DNA of 43,105 nucleotides from CAYMAZ01 sp964428185 (GTDB taxonomy: Bacteria; Bacteroidota; Bacteroidia; Bacteroidales; DTU049): the NCBI GenBank assembly GCA_964428185.1, contig CAYRXH010000013.1, forward strand, positions 1 through 43,105, in the 5' to 3' direction. Shown piece by piece: positions 1 through 8,364 of the stretch. The position numbers and the translations under genes were made by a program. Position 1 is the first letter of the stretch, and the number at the start of each line of letters is the position of its first letter. The notes below the pieces were generated by a model, which was not told the DNA's origin, searched no databases, and was given only the letters and a program-made list of their open reading frames with translations.

Positions 1-342
1 ACCATCAGATTTATTGAGGATGAATTGATTCCACGCAAGCAGTTTCCTGTTTTCAAAGCAGGTGATACTGTTACAGTAAAATATAAAATTATTGAAGGAG
101 CCAAGGAACGTATTCAGAATTATCAGGGTGTTGTAATTCAGGTAGCAGGGAAAGGAGCCAATAAAAATTTTACAGTTAGAAAAATTAGTAACAATATTGG
201 TGTTGAGCGTATTTTTCCTATTACATCTCCATTTATTGATGATATTGAAGTGAACAAACGCGGAAAAGTTCGTCGTGCAAGAATTTTCTATTTCAGGAAA
301 CTAAAAGGGAAAAAAGCACGTATACAAGAACGAATTGTTTAG
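1..342 (+). CDS. rplS: 50S ribosomal protein L19, 5' end outside the window
   Basis: Component of the large ribosomal subunit, at the interface with the 30S subunit. The frame is open from base 1 (T-I-R-F-I-E-D-E-L before the L-I-P-R-K at base 25), so the TTG at base 25 is not the start and a few N-terminal residues lie upstream of the window. The family blocks are present: FKAGDTVTV, the YQGVVI segment, FTVRKIS, GVERIFP, the IEVNKRGKVRRA stretch and the C-terminal GKKARIQER. Only the very N-terminus is missing. A strong rho-independent terminator follows, so the transcription unit ends here. Confidence 0.97.
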   Translation, partial: TIRFIEDELIPRKQFPVFKAGDTVTVKYKIIEGAKERIQNYQGVVIQVAGKGANKNFTVRKISNNIGVERIFPITSPFIDDIEVNKRGKVRRARIFYFRKLKGKKARIQERIV

Positions 343-363
343 CAAAATTCATAGCCGATATGA

Positions 364-392
364 GCCTGCAATGTTTTTTGCAGGCTTTTTTG
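364..392 (+). terminator. Rho-independent terminator after rplS
   Basis: An 8-bp perfect stem (GCCTGCAA at 364-371 with TTGCAGGC at 378-385), a 6-nt loop and a T-run from 386. It sits 22 bp after the L19 stop. Confidence 0.92.
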
Positions 393-448
393 TTTTTGCC
401 GCATACATGTTCTGACATGAAATGGGCAATAATTTAAGGTAAATTTCG

Positions 449-456
449 TAATTTTG
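449..456 (+). promoter_or_regulatory. Bacteroidota-type -7 box
   Basis: TAATTTTG matches TAnnTTTG exactly. It lies between the rplS terminator and the small membrane protein at 478, and probably starts the transcript that runs through mutL and the rhomboids. No clear -33 TTTG is visible. Confidence 0.55.
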
Positions 457-477
457 TAAATCCATAAAGCAAGTGCC

Positions 478-714
478 ATGCTGTTAAAAATGTTTCATAG
501 ACCTAAACCCAGGCAATATTCATACACGCCTGTTTATTACAATCCTAAAGAAGATGAAAAAAAATCTTCATCTGAGAATCAGGATGCATTCAGATCCCGG
601 TTCAGGGAAAAAACGGAAAAGAATTCTAAGACAGCAAACCGGAAAAAGACAATCAATGTTTCCATATACCTGGTTTTGATTATCTTACTTATATATCTGA
701 TTTTTTTTAGTTAA
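478..714 (+). CDS. Small single-pass membrane protein upstream of mutL
   Basis: A 78-residue protein. The first 55 or so residues are polar and strongly charged, with Arg/Lys and a run of acidic and serine residues. The last 20 are one hydrophobic segment (VSIYLVLIILLIYLIFF) ending two residues before the stop, so it looks like a C-tail-anchored protein facing the cytoplasm. Small proteins of this kind recur just upstream of mutL in Bacteroidota and are sometimes misnamed riboflavin synthase beta subunit, but nothing enzymatic is visible here. It ends 18 bp before mutL and probably shares its transcript. Function unknown; a second ATG at 490 is possible. Confidence 0.75.
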   Translation: MLLKMFHRPKPRQYSYTPVYYNPKEDEKKSSSENQDAFRSRFREKTEKNSKTANRKKTINVSIYLVLIILLIYLIFFS

Positions 715-732
715 AAAATTTAGCGTTGTTTC

Positions 733-2562
733 ATGCCCGAAAATATTATTAAACTGTTAACTGATTCGGTTGCAAACCAGATAGCTGCAGGTGAAGTCGT
801 CCAGCGACCTGCTTCTGTGGTTAAGGAATTAATGGAAAATTCCATTGATGCCGGTGCAGATTATATTCAGGTTATTGTCAAAGATGCCGGGAAACAGCTG
901 ATTCAGGTAATTGATAATGGATGTGGGATGAATGAGGTTGATGCTCGTATGAGTCTCGAAAGGCATGCAACTTCAAAGATACAGGCTGCTGATGATCTTT
1001 TTGCAATTAAAACCATGGGCTTCAGGGGTGAAGCCCTTGCCTCAATAGTTTCTGTTTCGCAGACTGAACTGAAGACAAGAACAATGGATCAGAAACTGGG
1101 AACACGAATCCTGGTGGAAGGTTCTGAAGTAATAGTTCAGGAACAATGTCAATGTCCTGCAGGAACTTCTGTAAGCGTGAAAAATCTTTTCTATAATATC
1201 CCTGCACGGCGAAATTTTCTGAAGTCAAATACCATTGAACTGAAACACCTGTATGATGAATTTCACAGAATAGCTCTTGCTCATCCTGATAAACGGTTTT
1301 CTTTTACAGAGAATAGTACCCTAAAATTTAACCTTGAAAAGGGGAATCTCAAGCAACGCATAGTTCAGATATTTGGCGCTGCATATCAGAAAAAGATTGT
1401 CAGTGTGGATCAACAGACTGATTATCTTAGAGTGCACGGCGTAATTGTGAAACCGGAGTATGCAAGAAAAATCAGAGGCGAACAGTTTTTCTTTGTAAAC
1501 AAAAGATTTATTAAAAGCTTTTTTCTGCATAAAGTCATTGTTGATATTTATCGTCCTTATATTGAGGCAGATGCCCATCCAGGTTATTTCCTGTTTCTGG
1601 ATATTGCTCCCGAAGAAATTGATGTCAATGTTCATCCGACCAAGACAGAAATCAAATTCAGAAATGATCATCATGTTGCTTCTATGCTTGAGAGTTCTCT
1701 CAAGTATGCAATCGGCTCATTTCATATTGCACCTTCCATTGACTTTGAAGTAGAACAGAGTATCAATCTTCCACTTTTTGACTTAGAAAGACCTGTAAAA
1801 CTACCAGGAATTACAGTTGATCCTGATTTTAATCCCTTTCAGGAAAGAAGTCATGGTAAAAAAGGAGATAACAGAATCAACTTTACAGATTTATTGCCAC
1901 CCGGTGATTCTGAATATTTAAACTATAGAGTGAAAAATCAGGAGCTTGTCAAACATTCAGAACTTCATGAAAACAAAAATCATACTTCTGTTTCATCCTT
2001 TCTGTTTGCTGCAGGTAGATACATCATAACCATTGTCAAATCAGGAATCATGATTATTGATACACAGGCAGCACGCGAAAGAATTGTTTTTGAAAAGATG
2101 CTTGATGTACTCAATAATGCTACTGTTTGTTCTTCTCAACAGCTTCTGTATCCTGAAACATTTGAACTTCCTGCAGCAGAACGCGATATACTTACTGAAC
2201 TTATTCCTGAACTTGACAGCATAGGGTTCAATATCTCTGACCTGGGCAGGGGATTGTTTACTTGCACTGCAATACCAGCAGAATGGGACGATAGTGCTGC
2301 AATTATTCCTTTTATTGAACAGGTGATTGATGCCTATCAATGTCATCTTCTTGATGCAAAGAAAGAAAAAAATACATCTCTTGCTTTGGCAATTAGCAAG
2401 CGTATCGCATCAAGGCCTCCCGTATTTCGATCCGATGAGGAAATGAATACATTTATTGATAGTTTGTTTTCTACCTTACATCCTGAACTTTCTCCTTCAG
2501 GGAATAAAATATTTAAAATTCTGAATTATTCTGAAATTTCTAAATTCCTTTCAAAATCATGA
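733..2562 (+). CDS. mutL: DNA mismatch repair protein MutL
   Basis: Couples MutS mismatch recognition to strand removal in the cytoplasm. The 609 residues match the family length. The N-terminal GHKL ATPase is intact: ELMENSIDAGAD (catalytic Glu and Asn), DNGCGM, RHATSKI and GFRGEALASI, followed by the transducer domain with NVHPTKTE. The C-terminal dimerisation domain is Bacteroidota-like. Its metal-site motif DQHA-x2-E-x4-E reads D-T-Q-A-x2-E-x4-E at about residues 443-454, and the usual ACR and CPHGRP blocks are replaced (ALAISKRIASR, SPSGNK). Endonuclease activity is therefore doubtful. The stop overlaps the rhomboid start (ATGA), indicating translational coupling. Confidence 0.97.
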   Translation: MPENIIKLLTDSVANQIAAGEVVQRPASVVKELMENSIDAGADYIQVIVKDAGKQLIQVIDNGCGMNEVDARMSLERHATSKIQAADDLFAIKTMGFRGEALASIVSVSQTELKTRTMDQKLGTRILVEGSEVIVQEQCQCPAGTSVSVKNLFYNIPARRNFLKSNTIELKHLYDEFHRIALAHPDKRFSFTENSTLKFNLEKGNLKQRIVQIFGAAYQKKIVSVDQQTDYLRVHGVIVKPEYARKIRGEQFFFVNKRFIKSFFLHKVIVDIYRPYIEADAHPGYFLFLDIAPEEIDVNVHPTKTEIKFRNDHHVASMLESSLKYAIGSFHIAPSIDFEVEQSINLPLFDLERPVKLPGITVDPDFNPFQERSHGKKGDNRINFTDLLPPGDSEYLNYRVKNQELVKHSELHENKNHTSVSSFLFAAGRYIITIVKSGIMIIDTQAARERIVFEKMLDVLNNATVCSSQQLLYPETFELPAAERDILTELIPELDSIGFNISDLGRGLFTCTAIPAEWDDSAAIIPFIEQVIDAYQCHLLDAKKEKNTSLALAISKRIASRPPVFRSDEEMNTFIDSLFSTLHPELSPSGNKIFKILNYSEISKFLSKS

Positions 2563-3392
2563 ATCAATATTCACCACGTGGTTTCAGTGTTCTGCCTCCT
2601 GTCGTTAAAAATCTATTGATAATCAATGGATTGGCATTTCTCTCTTATATTGTAATGGCCAACACATTCGAAATTGATCTGAACAGTATTTTTGGTATGT
2701 ATTATTTCGATAGCGAAAAGTTCAGAATATATCAACTCATTACATACATGTTTATGCACGGGAACTTCACACATCTGCTATTTAATATGTTCGCATTCTG
2801 GATGTTTGGATATCTTCTTGAAAATTTCTGGGGAACCAAGCGGTTTCTCACGTATTATTTTGTCACAGGAATTGGCGCAATACTAATTCAGATGCTGGTG
2901 AATTTTATCCAGTTTTTTCCTATCCCAAATGCTATTGAAGTCTATGCAAATGCCCCAAATCCTGAGGACTTCAGATATATTCTTGATACGTATTTTAATG
3001 GATACTTTAATCCGGTTGTGGTTGGAGATTTTTTTACTCAATTTGAAATGTTTCCCAAGGAATCGGCTTTGCAGATTGAATCTGTCAGAATACTTGAAAC
3101 ACTTTATGCTTCCAGAATTGATATTCCCACAGTTGGTGCCTCAGGTGCTGTGTTTGGAATACTGTTGGCTTTTGGTATGATATTTCCTAACCAACTCATT
3201 TATATTTATTTTTTGTTTCCTATTAAAGCCAAGTGGTTTGTTATAATTTATGGTGGTATTGAGTTATTGCTGGGTCTTTCAAACCGTCCGGGTGATAATG
3301 TGGCACATTTTGCGCATCTTGGCGGTATGATTTTCGGATTTTTTCTGATCAGATACTGGAAGAAAAATCAGTTTAAACAATATATGGATTAA
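2559..3392 (+). CDS. Rhomboid family intramembrane serine protease
   Basis: Polytopic inner-membrane protease of the S54 family that cleaves transmembrane substrates. The catalytic Ser lies in GASGAVFG and the catalytic His in HFAHLGG, in the last membrane segment. The HGNFTHLLFNMFAFW block with the conserved His/Asn of helix 2 is also present. The protein has 277 residues and about six membrane helices, with an extended loop between helices 3 and 4 (residues ~115-185), as in other Bacteroidota members. It overlaps mutL by 4 bp and is followed 5 bp later by a second rhomboid. Substrates cannot be predicted. Confidence 0.93.
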   Translation: MNQYSPRGFSVLPPVVKNLLIINGLAFLSYIVMANTFEIDLNSIFGMYYFDSEKFRIYQLITYMFMHGNFTHLLFNMFAFWMFGYLLENFWGTKRFLTYYFVTGIGAILIQMLVNFIQFFPIPNAIEVYANAPNPEDFRYILDTYFNGYFNPVVVGDFFTQFEMFPKESALQIESVRILETLYASRIDIPTVGASGAVFGILLAFGMIFPNQLIYIYFLFPIKAKWFVIIYGGIELLLGLSNRPGDNVAHFAHLGGMIFGFFLIRYWKKNQFKQYMD

Positions 3393-3397
3393 AAGTC

Positions 3398-4321
3398 ATG
3401 AGATTTAACCCCTATCAGCAGAATTTCAGACAGGGCAGAATACCCGGCTTTTTTGAAACTATCAGTTCTTATCTAAGAAGTAGTTCTGTTCCAAACAGAA
3501 TTGTGCTTATGCTGCTAACAGTATATATACTATACCTTCTAACATGGTTATATATGTATCTTTTTGCAGTCCCTCTTAAAGTAGGAGAGACTGATTTCAG
3601 ATTTTTTGTCAGATATCTTGTCCTGCCTTCTCATCTCGATCGTGTTCTGGAAATGCCATGGACAATACTGACCCATTTTATGCTGCACACAGGTTTTTTC
3701 AAACTTTTATTTCACATAATCTTTTTGGGGATTTTCGGAAAGTTATTTTTCGAATTCTGGCACTCTACACGATTTATTATACTTTTGCTACTTTCTTCAT
3801 TACTAGGTGCTCTTGCATTTATTTTTATTACTTGGTTGTTGCCTGCATTGGCTGTTGGTCATTCTGAGGCCACTTTATCAGGTGCAGGTGCAGCAGTATT
3901 CGGTCTTGTTTTCTATATGATGGTTTATTTGCCAGATCATAGCTTTGTATATATGATGCTTATCAGAATTAAAATGAAGTATCTGATTCTGCTTTTCATT
4001 GTTGTTGATCTGATGATAACTGGGTTTCAGACTCCTGCAGTATATTTTGCACATGTTGGTGGTGCATTGTTCGGATTGTGTTTTGCAGGAGTGAGCAAAT
4101 TCTTTAAACACAGACTCAGAACTAAGCTTGATTTCAAAGCGAAACGTTCGACTGCAAAGAAACAAGGACCTGTCCGAACCAAAACCGATGAAGAATATAA
4201 TATGCTGAAAAAACAAAGACAGGATAAACTGGATGCCATTCTGGAAAAGATTTCCCGCTCTGGATATGGAAGCCTATCTCAGGAAGAGAAAGATTTTCTC
4301 TTTATTGAAAGTAAAAAATAA
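3398..4321 (+). CDS. Rhomboid-fold membrane protein, catalytic Ser apparently lost
   Basis: Second rhomboid of the tandem, 307 residues. After a cytoplasmic N-terminus come about six hydrophobic helices and a charged C-terminal tail (DEEYNMLKKQRQDK to SLSQEEKDFLF), which is typical of this second paralogue in Bacteroidota. The His segment is kept (YFAHVGGALFG). The GxSG segment reads G-A-G-A-A-V-F-G, so Ser is replaced by Gly. A Ser does occur three residues earlier (L-S-G-A-G-A), but using it would need a two-residue insertion in helix 4. The protein is most simply a pseudo-protease that could bind substrates or its neighbour. It ends 4 bp before the convergent stop of the next gene. Confidence 0.85.
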   Translation: MRFNPYQQNFRQGRIPGFFETISSYLRSSSVPNRIVLMLLTVYILYLLTWLYMYLFAVPLKVGETDFRFFVRYLVLPSHLDRVLEMPWTILTHFMLHTGFFKLLFHIIFLGIFGKLFFEFWHSTRFIILLLLSSLLGALAFIFITWLLPALAVGHSEATLSGAGAAVFGLVFYMMVYLPDHSFVYMMLIRIKMKYLILLFIVVDLMITGFQTPAVYFAHVGGALFGLCFAGVSKFFKHRLRTKLDFKAKRSTAKKQGPVRTKTDEEYNMLKKQRQDKLDAILEKISRSGYGSLSQEEKDFLFIESKK

Positions 4322-4325
4322 TCGA

Positions 4326-6176
4326 CTATTTTACAGCAATAGTTTCCCATACACTTGAGTTGTCATTCATTTGAACTTGTATAATATACAAGCCGCTATC
4401 CATCGCTGAAATATCTATGTGTTGTTGTGATTGGATATCACTTAATTGAAGAACCATCTTTCCTGCCATATCATAGAATTGAATACTGACAACCTCATCA
4501 GGATTATCCAGACTTATTGTCAGGATTTCTGAAGCAGGACTCGGATAGAAATTGATATTCACAACAGGGTTCTCATAGATACTGTTGATATTCTGATAGT
4601 TTACAAGGAAAGTGATGTCAAAATCAATGGCGTCAAACATGTCATCAGGAATTGCAGCTTCAAGGTGAAGAATAAGCTTGCCGTCAAACTCCTCAATTGC
4701 ATGAAAGGCAAGGTCATATGATGAAGAAGAGCTAAGGACTGTAACTGATGAAATTGCAGTAACCCACTCGGGCATCTCAATAGGGATATAGACTCTGGTA
4801 TTGCTATGATGAAATTTGTCCCAGACAGGGAAATAGGCTTCATAGACATCAGGTTTGTCAAAAGAAACATGCACATGAAGGGTGTTCAGATCAACAGAAT
4901 CAATCTGTGCTTTTGTAATTTCGAGCTGATCATCATGGTTAAACTGAAATGGGTTATACATGGGACACCCGAAATAAATTCTGTTTGCTTTTCCTCCAAG
5001 CATATAGCATGCCCCTGACCAACTTGCAGGGTCAAATGTTCCTGAAGTGAGAACATCGCATCCCGATGCAGAAGCTCCTTCTGAAAAAAGCTTCAGTGCA
5101 GGCCGGTTTCCAAGAAAACCCATAACCACACCATCCATACTCCTTTTGTGAATATCTCCGAGAGGTTCATTGTATAGAAAACTTGCATAGATTTCTTCTG
5201 ACTGGTCATTTGCATTGTTGGCACCGCAAGGAGCAAAATATCCGGTAATTCCTGTTTTTAATAAAGTAAGAGCAAAACTGAAGGTGTCACTCATATTGTA
5301 AAATCTAACTGTCCAGTCTGTGTCTCCGAAAGTGGCTGCTATGTCACCCTCAACAATGGCTTTTTTCGGAACACCCGAATGACAGGCTCCGTTATAAACA
5401 ACTGCTGGATAAAGATTTAATCCGGCAATATCATAGCTTGATATCCCTACACGAGCATATGCAGGATCTTCGATTTTTGTTGAGTCATAATCCCATATTG
5501 GTGGATTGGGATTTGTATTACCACCTTCAAAAAGCCAGATCATGTGGGGATCCCCATTGTGTCCAATGTCTAGTATCTTCTTGCCGGTCAGAATGGAAGT
5601 GTTTGAATGAAAATAAGTGTTTCCGATGCCGTTGTCATTGGTTTCCAGATACATTGAATAATAGGATGCAGGGTTGAGATATTTCATGTAATCACCTGCA
5701 GTAGTATAGATGAAATTTAATGAAGATGCAGCAAATCCTGAAATATGGAGGGGGTAGTTTTCAACATGCTGACTTTCGGCCTGTATGATTTTGTTTATAA
5801 AGTCAACTGCATCCTGCGGACTTGCTCCTGTAATATACCCATACGAAAAATCTGTAAACGGGTCACTGTCAACCATTGTACTCATCATCAGAAACTTTCT
5901 CACCAGATTAATGTCAAGTTCCTCAGGTCGTACAATAACTGCTACATATCTGGCATTATGAGTAATCATTGCAGGAATCAGAAAATCAATCAGATTCACC
6001 TCAAATGTCACTACTTCTGCATTCCGGTATTCTCTGAGCACCCTGGCCGGTTCAAACCATGGGTCTGTTGTATCACTAATGGTGGTTGCAATAACGTAAT
6101 TGTTGTTTTGAGCCCGGCATTCACAGGTAAAAAATATGAAACCAAGGGCAACAATCATGAAGATAGACTTTTTCAT
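4326..6176 (-). CDS. Secreted cysteine-peptidase-like protein (C25/gingipain-like) with T9SS sorting domain
   Basis: 616 residues with an N-terminal signal peptide (MKKSIFMIVALGFIFFTC then a cleavage-like ECRAQ). The central part resembles the caspase-like fold of family C25: a candidate catalytic His in GHNGDPH at about residue 207 and a candidate Cys in NGACHSG at about residue 264. A beta-rich region follows, then a C-terminal T9SS type A sorting domain (FYPSPASE, VSIQFYDMAGKM, SGLYIIQVQ). It is therefore predicted to be exported and released or anchored at the cell surface. It is transcribed against its neighbours, between the second rhomboid and an SDR. The C25 assignment is by motif spacing only; substrate unknown. 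Confidence 0.7.
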   Translation of the reverse strand: MKKSIFMIVALGFIFFTCECRAQNNNYVIATTISDTTDPWFEPARVLREYRNAEVVTFEVNLIDFLIPAMITHNARYVAVIVRPEELDINLVRKFLMMSTMVDSDPFTDFSYGYITGASPQDAVDFINKIIQAESQHVENYPLHISGFAASSLNFIYTTAGDYMKYLNPASYYSMYLETNDNGIGNTYFHSNTSILTGKKILDIGHNGDPHMIWLFEGGNTNPNPPIWDYDSTKIEDPAYARVGISSYDIAGLNLYPAVVYNGACHSGVPKKAIVEGDIAATFGDTDWTVRFYNMSDTFSFALTLLKTGITGYFAPCGANNANDQSEEIYASFLYNEPLGDIHKRSMDGVVMGFLGNRPALKLFSEGASASGCDVLTSGTFDPASWSGACYMLGGKANRIYFGCPMYNPFQFNHDDQLEITKAQIDSVDLNTLHVHVSFDKPDVYEAYFPVWDKFHHSNTRVYIPIEMPEWVTAISSVTVLSSSSSYDLAFHAIEEFDGKLILHLEAAIPDDMFDAIDFDITFLVNYQNINSIYENPVVNINFYPSPASEILTISLDNPDEVVSIQFYDMAGKMVLQLSDIQSQQHIDISAMDSGLYIIQVQMNDNSSVWETIAVK

Positions 6177-6190
6177 GGGGCATTTTTTTA

Positions 6191-6198
6191 CAAATATA
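6191..6198 (-). promoter_or_regulatory. -7 box for the C25-like gene
   Basis: On the minus strand this reads TATATTTG, an exact TAnnTTTG match. It lies 15 bp upstream of the ATG at 6176, implying a very short leader. Confidence 0.5.
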
Positions 6199-6258
6199 TG
6201 TGATTGATTCAGAAAAAGTTGTTAAAATAGACAAAAATTTTGGCAATTAAAATCAGGT

Positions 6259-6266
6259 TATTTTTG
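6259..6266 (+). promoter_or_regulatory. -7 box for the SDR gene
   Basis: TATTTTTG matches TAnnTTTG. A TTTG at 6239-6242 could be a -33 element, although the 16-bp spacing is short. It lies 38 bp upstream of the ATG at 6304. Confidence 0.55.
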
Positions 6267-6303
6267 TAATTTTATAAAAATCGCGAAAAAAAAACGTAAA
6301 ATA

Positions 6304-7173
6304 ATGAAAGATAAAGTCATTTTAATTACCGGGGCAACATCTGGAATAGGAAAAGTTGCTGCAACTGAACTTGCTTCAATGGGTGCAACTGTAATAATTC
6401 ATGGCAGAAATAGGGAAAAGGCGGAATCAGTAAAAAAGGAAATTATTGAAAAATGTGGACATGACAGAATAGATATTGTCATTGCAGATATGGCATCATT
6501 GAATGATGTCCGTCAAATGGCTGCTGATGTAAAAATGAAATACAATCATCTTGAAATTCTTCTGAATAATGCAGGTGGGGTGATGAAAGGCTCCAGAGAG
6601 ATTACTGTTGATGGACTTGAGAGAACTTTTGCAGTTAATGTGGCATCATTGTTTTTGCTCACAGCCTTGCTGTTTGATCTTCTCAGAAAAAGTCAGGACG
6701 GGAGAATCATCAGTACATCATCCATAGCGCATAAATTTGGGAAATTACAGTTGGAAGATCTTCAGTCTGAAAAAAAATACTCATCCACCGGGGCTTATGG
6801 TGCTGCAAAGCTTCAGGTGATTGCGTTTACTGAAGAGTTGGTCAGAAGAATGAAAGAGGCAGGTATAGGAAATGTAACTGCAAATACTCTTCATCCCGGA
6901 GTTGTTTCAACAAATTTTGCTCAGGAAAGCAATGGTTCTGTGATGAGATTTTTCTTTCGTGCCTTTGGATTTCTTTTCATCAGCCCGGAAAAAGGAGCAA
7001 GGACATCCGTTTTTCTGGCTTCATCTGATTCAGTGAAAGAGCATACCGGTATGTATTTTTCCAGATCAAGACCTGCAAAAGTCCGTCGTCGTTATCTGTC
7101 GGACTCCAGACAGAAGGAGAAACTGTGGAGTGAACTGGAGGACATTTGCAAAGTAAAATTTCCGTTTTCATAG
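6304..7173 (+). CDS. Short-chain dehydrogenase/reductase, retinol-dehydrogenase-like
   Basis: NAD(P)-dependent oxidoreductase of the classical SDR superfamily. Visible motifs are the cofactor glycine motif TGATSGIGK at residues 8-16, the NNAGG structural motif at about 90, the catalytic Ser in STSSIAHKFG, and YGAAK with the catalytic Tyr and Lys at about 165. The HPGVVSTNF segment is characteristic of the retinol-dehydrogenase/WW-oxidoreductase-like group. The basic R/K-rich end differs from typical members. Length (289 aa) is normal. It has its own promoter and no metabolic partner next to it, so the substrate is unknown. Confidence 0.9.
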   Translation: MKDKVILITGATSGIGKVAATELASMGATVIIHGRNREKAESVKKEIIEKCGHDRIDIVIADMASLNDVRQMAADVKMKYNHLEILLNNAGGVMKGSREITVDGLERTFAVNVASLFLLTALLFDLLRKSQDGRIISTSSIAHKFGKLQLEDLQSEKKYSSTGAYGAAKLQVIAFTEELVRRMKEAGIGNVTANTLHPGVVSTNFAQESNGSVMRFFFRAFGFLFISPEKGARTSVFLASSDSVKEHTGMYFSRSRPAKVRRRYLSDSRQKEKLWSELEDICKVKFPFS

Positions 7174-7202
7174 GGTGAGGAATTTTTTCAGTGATTAATT
7201 TG

Positions 7203-7210
7203 TAATTTTG
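7203..7210 (+). promoter_or_regulatory. -7 box for the EEP hydrolase and uvrB
   Basis: TAATTTTG matches TAnnTTTG. It lies 19 bp before the ATG at 7230, favouring that start over the in-frame GTG at 7224. Confidence 0.5.
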
Positions 7211-7229
7211 CTGCTTCTTCATTGTGATT

Positions 7230-8360
7230 ATGGTGAAAAAATCAGGAAAAAAACGATCGTTCTTTAGGACAATACTGCTTGCGTTAAATATTCTGTTTGC
7301 GTTGATGCTGTCACTGGCGTTTTTGTCTCCGCGAATATCTCCCGATAAGAACATTATACCTGCATTTCTAGGGCTTGCATATCCTGTTCTTCTATATATC
7401 AATGTTTTCTTTATCGTTGTATGGTTTTTTTTTAGAAAAAGTACTGCACTCATTTCTCTGTTGGCAATATTATCAGGATTTTCACTTCTTCCCAGATATT
7501 TTCAATATAATTCATCAAGGACACTAAATCCAGAGGAAACAGAAACATTTACTATTGTTTCCTATAACATTCAATCATTCAGGACTTTTTACAATCATCA
7601 GTCTTTGAGTTATCTGGATAGTCTGACGGAATTTCTAACCGAGCTGAAGCCCGATATTCTGTGTTTTCAGGAGTATTATAATGATCTGGAAATGGAACAG
7701 GATATTACTTCAAAAATGAAAACATCATTGGGACTGAAATATTCTTATGTGAATGCCAGGCTGACACGGTTTGACAGATATCAGTTCGGGCTTGCCGTTT
7801 TTTCGAGATTTCCTCTTATTAGCTCAGGCCGCTTACTGAATGCAAATTACAAGGATGAATTATATACTACAAATTATGCAACGTACTCAGATATTCTTAT
7901 ATATCAGGATACTTTCAGGTTATACAATGTGCATCTTGAATCCATTAAGATCAGTGGTGATGATAAGTGGCTTGAATCCCTTGATATGGGTTCACCACGT
8001 GAAATAAGCAAGGAATCAAAGAAGTTGTTTTCAAAACTGAAAGAAGCATTTATTTTTCGTGCCAATCAGATTAAACCCATCAGGGAGCATATCAACAATT
8101 CACCCCATCCCGTCATAATTTGCGGAGATTTTAATGATACCCCTGCTTCATGGGCATATCAGCAGATGTCTCAGGGACTTCAGGATGCTTTTATGGAAGG
8201 CGGAAGCGGGACTGGAAAAACCTATAACGGGAAATATCCATCATTCAGGATTGATTATATATTGACTGCTGATGAAATAAAAATTCACTGGTTTGAAACT
8301 CACTATGCCGGGTTTAGCGATCATTTCCCTGTCATGGCTGTGTGTTCAATAAAACAATGA
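7230..8360 (+). CDS. Membrane-anchored endonuclease/exonuclease/phosphatase family protein
   Basis: 376 residues. An N-terminal membrane region of about three helices is followed by an EEP (DNase I-like) metal-dependent phosphodiesterase domain. Family motifs in order are SYNIQSF (Asn), FQEYY (metal-binding Glu), YNVHLES (His), CGDFND (Asp/Asn), RIDYIL and the terminal FSDHFPV with the catalytic Asp-His. Substrates in this superfamily range from nucleic acid to phospholipid head groups, and the membrane anchor leaves this open. In related genomes the gene directly follows the two rhomboids; here two genes intervene. The start is the ATG at 7230. It ends 4 bp before uvrB, so the two are probably co-transcribed. 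Confidence 0.88.
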   Translation: MVKKSGKKRSFFRTILLALNILFALMLSLAFLSPRISPDKNIIPAFLGLAYPVLLYINVFFIVVWFFFRKSTALISLLAILSGFSLLPRYFQYNSSRTLNPEETETFTIVSYNIQSFRTFYNHQSLSYLDSLTEFLTELKPDILCFQEYYNDLEMEQDITSKMKTSLGLKYSYVNARLTRFDRYQFGLAVFSRFPLISSGRLLNANYKDELYTTNYATYSDILIYQDTFRLYNVHLESIKISGDDKWLESLDMGSPREISKESKKLFSKLKEAFIFRANQIKPIREHINNSPHPVIICGDFNDTPASWAYQQMSQGLQDAFMEGGSGTGKTYNGKYPSFRIDYILTADEIKIHWFETHYAGFSDHFPVMAVCSIKQ

Positions 8361-8364
8361 GCTG

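Noticed and set aside
25..342. TTG at base 25 as the start of rplS
   Set aside because: The frame is open to base 1 and upstream codons match the L19 N-terminus, so the gene begins outside the window.
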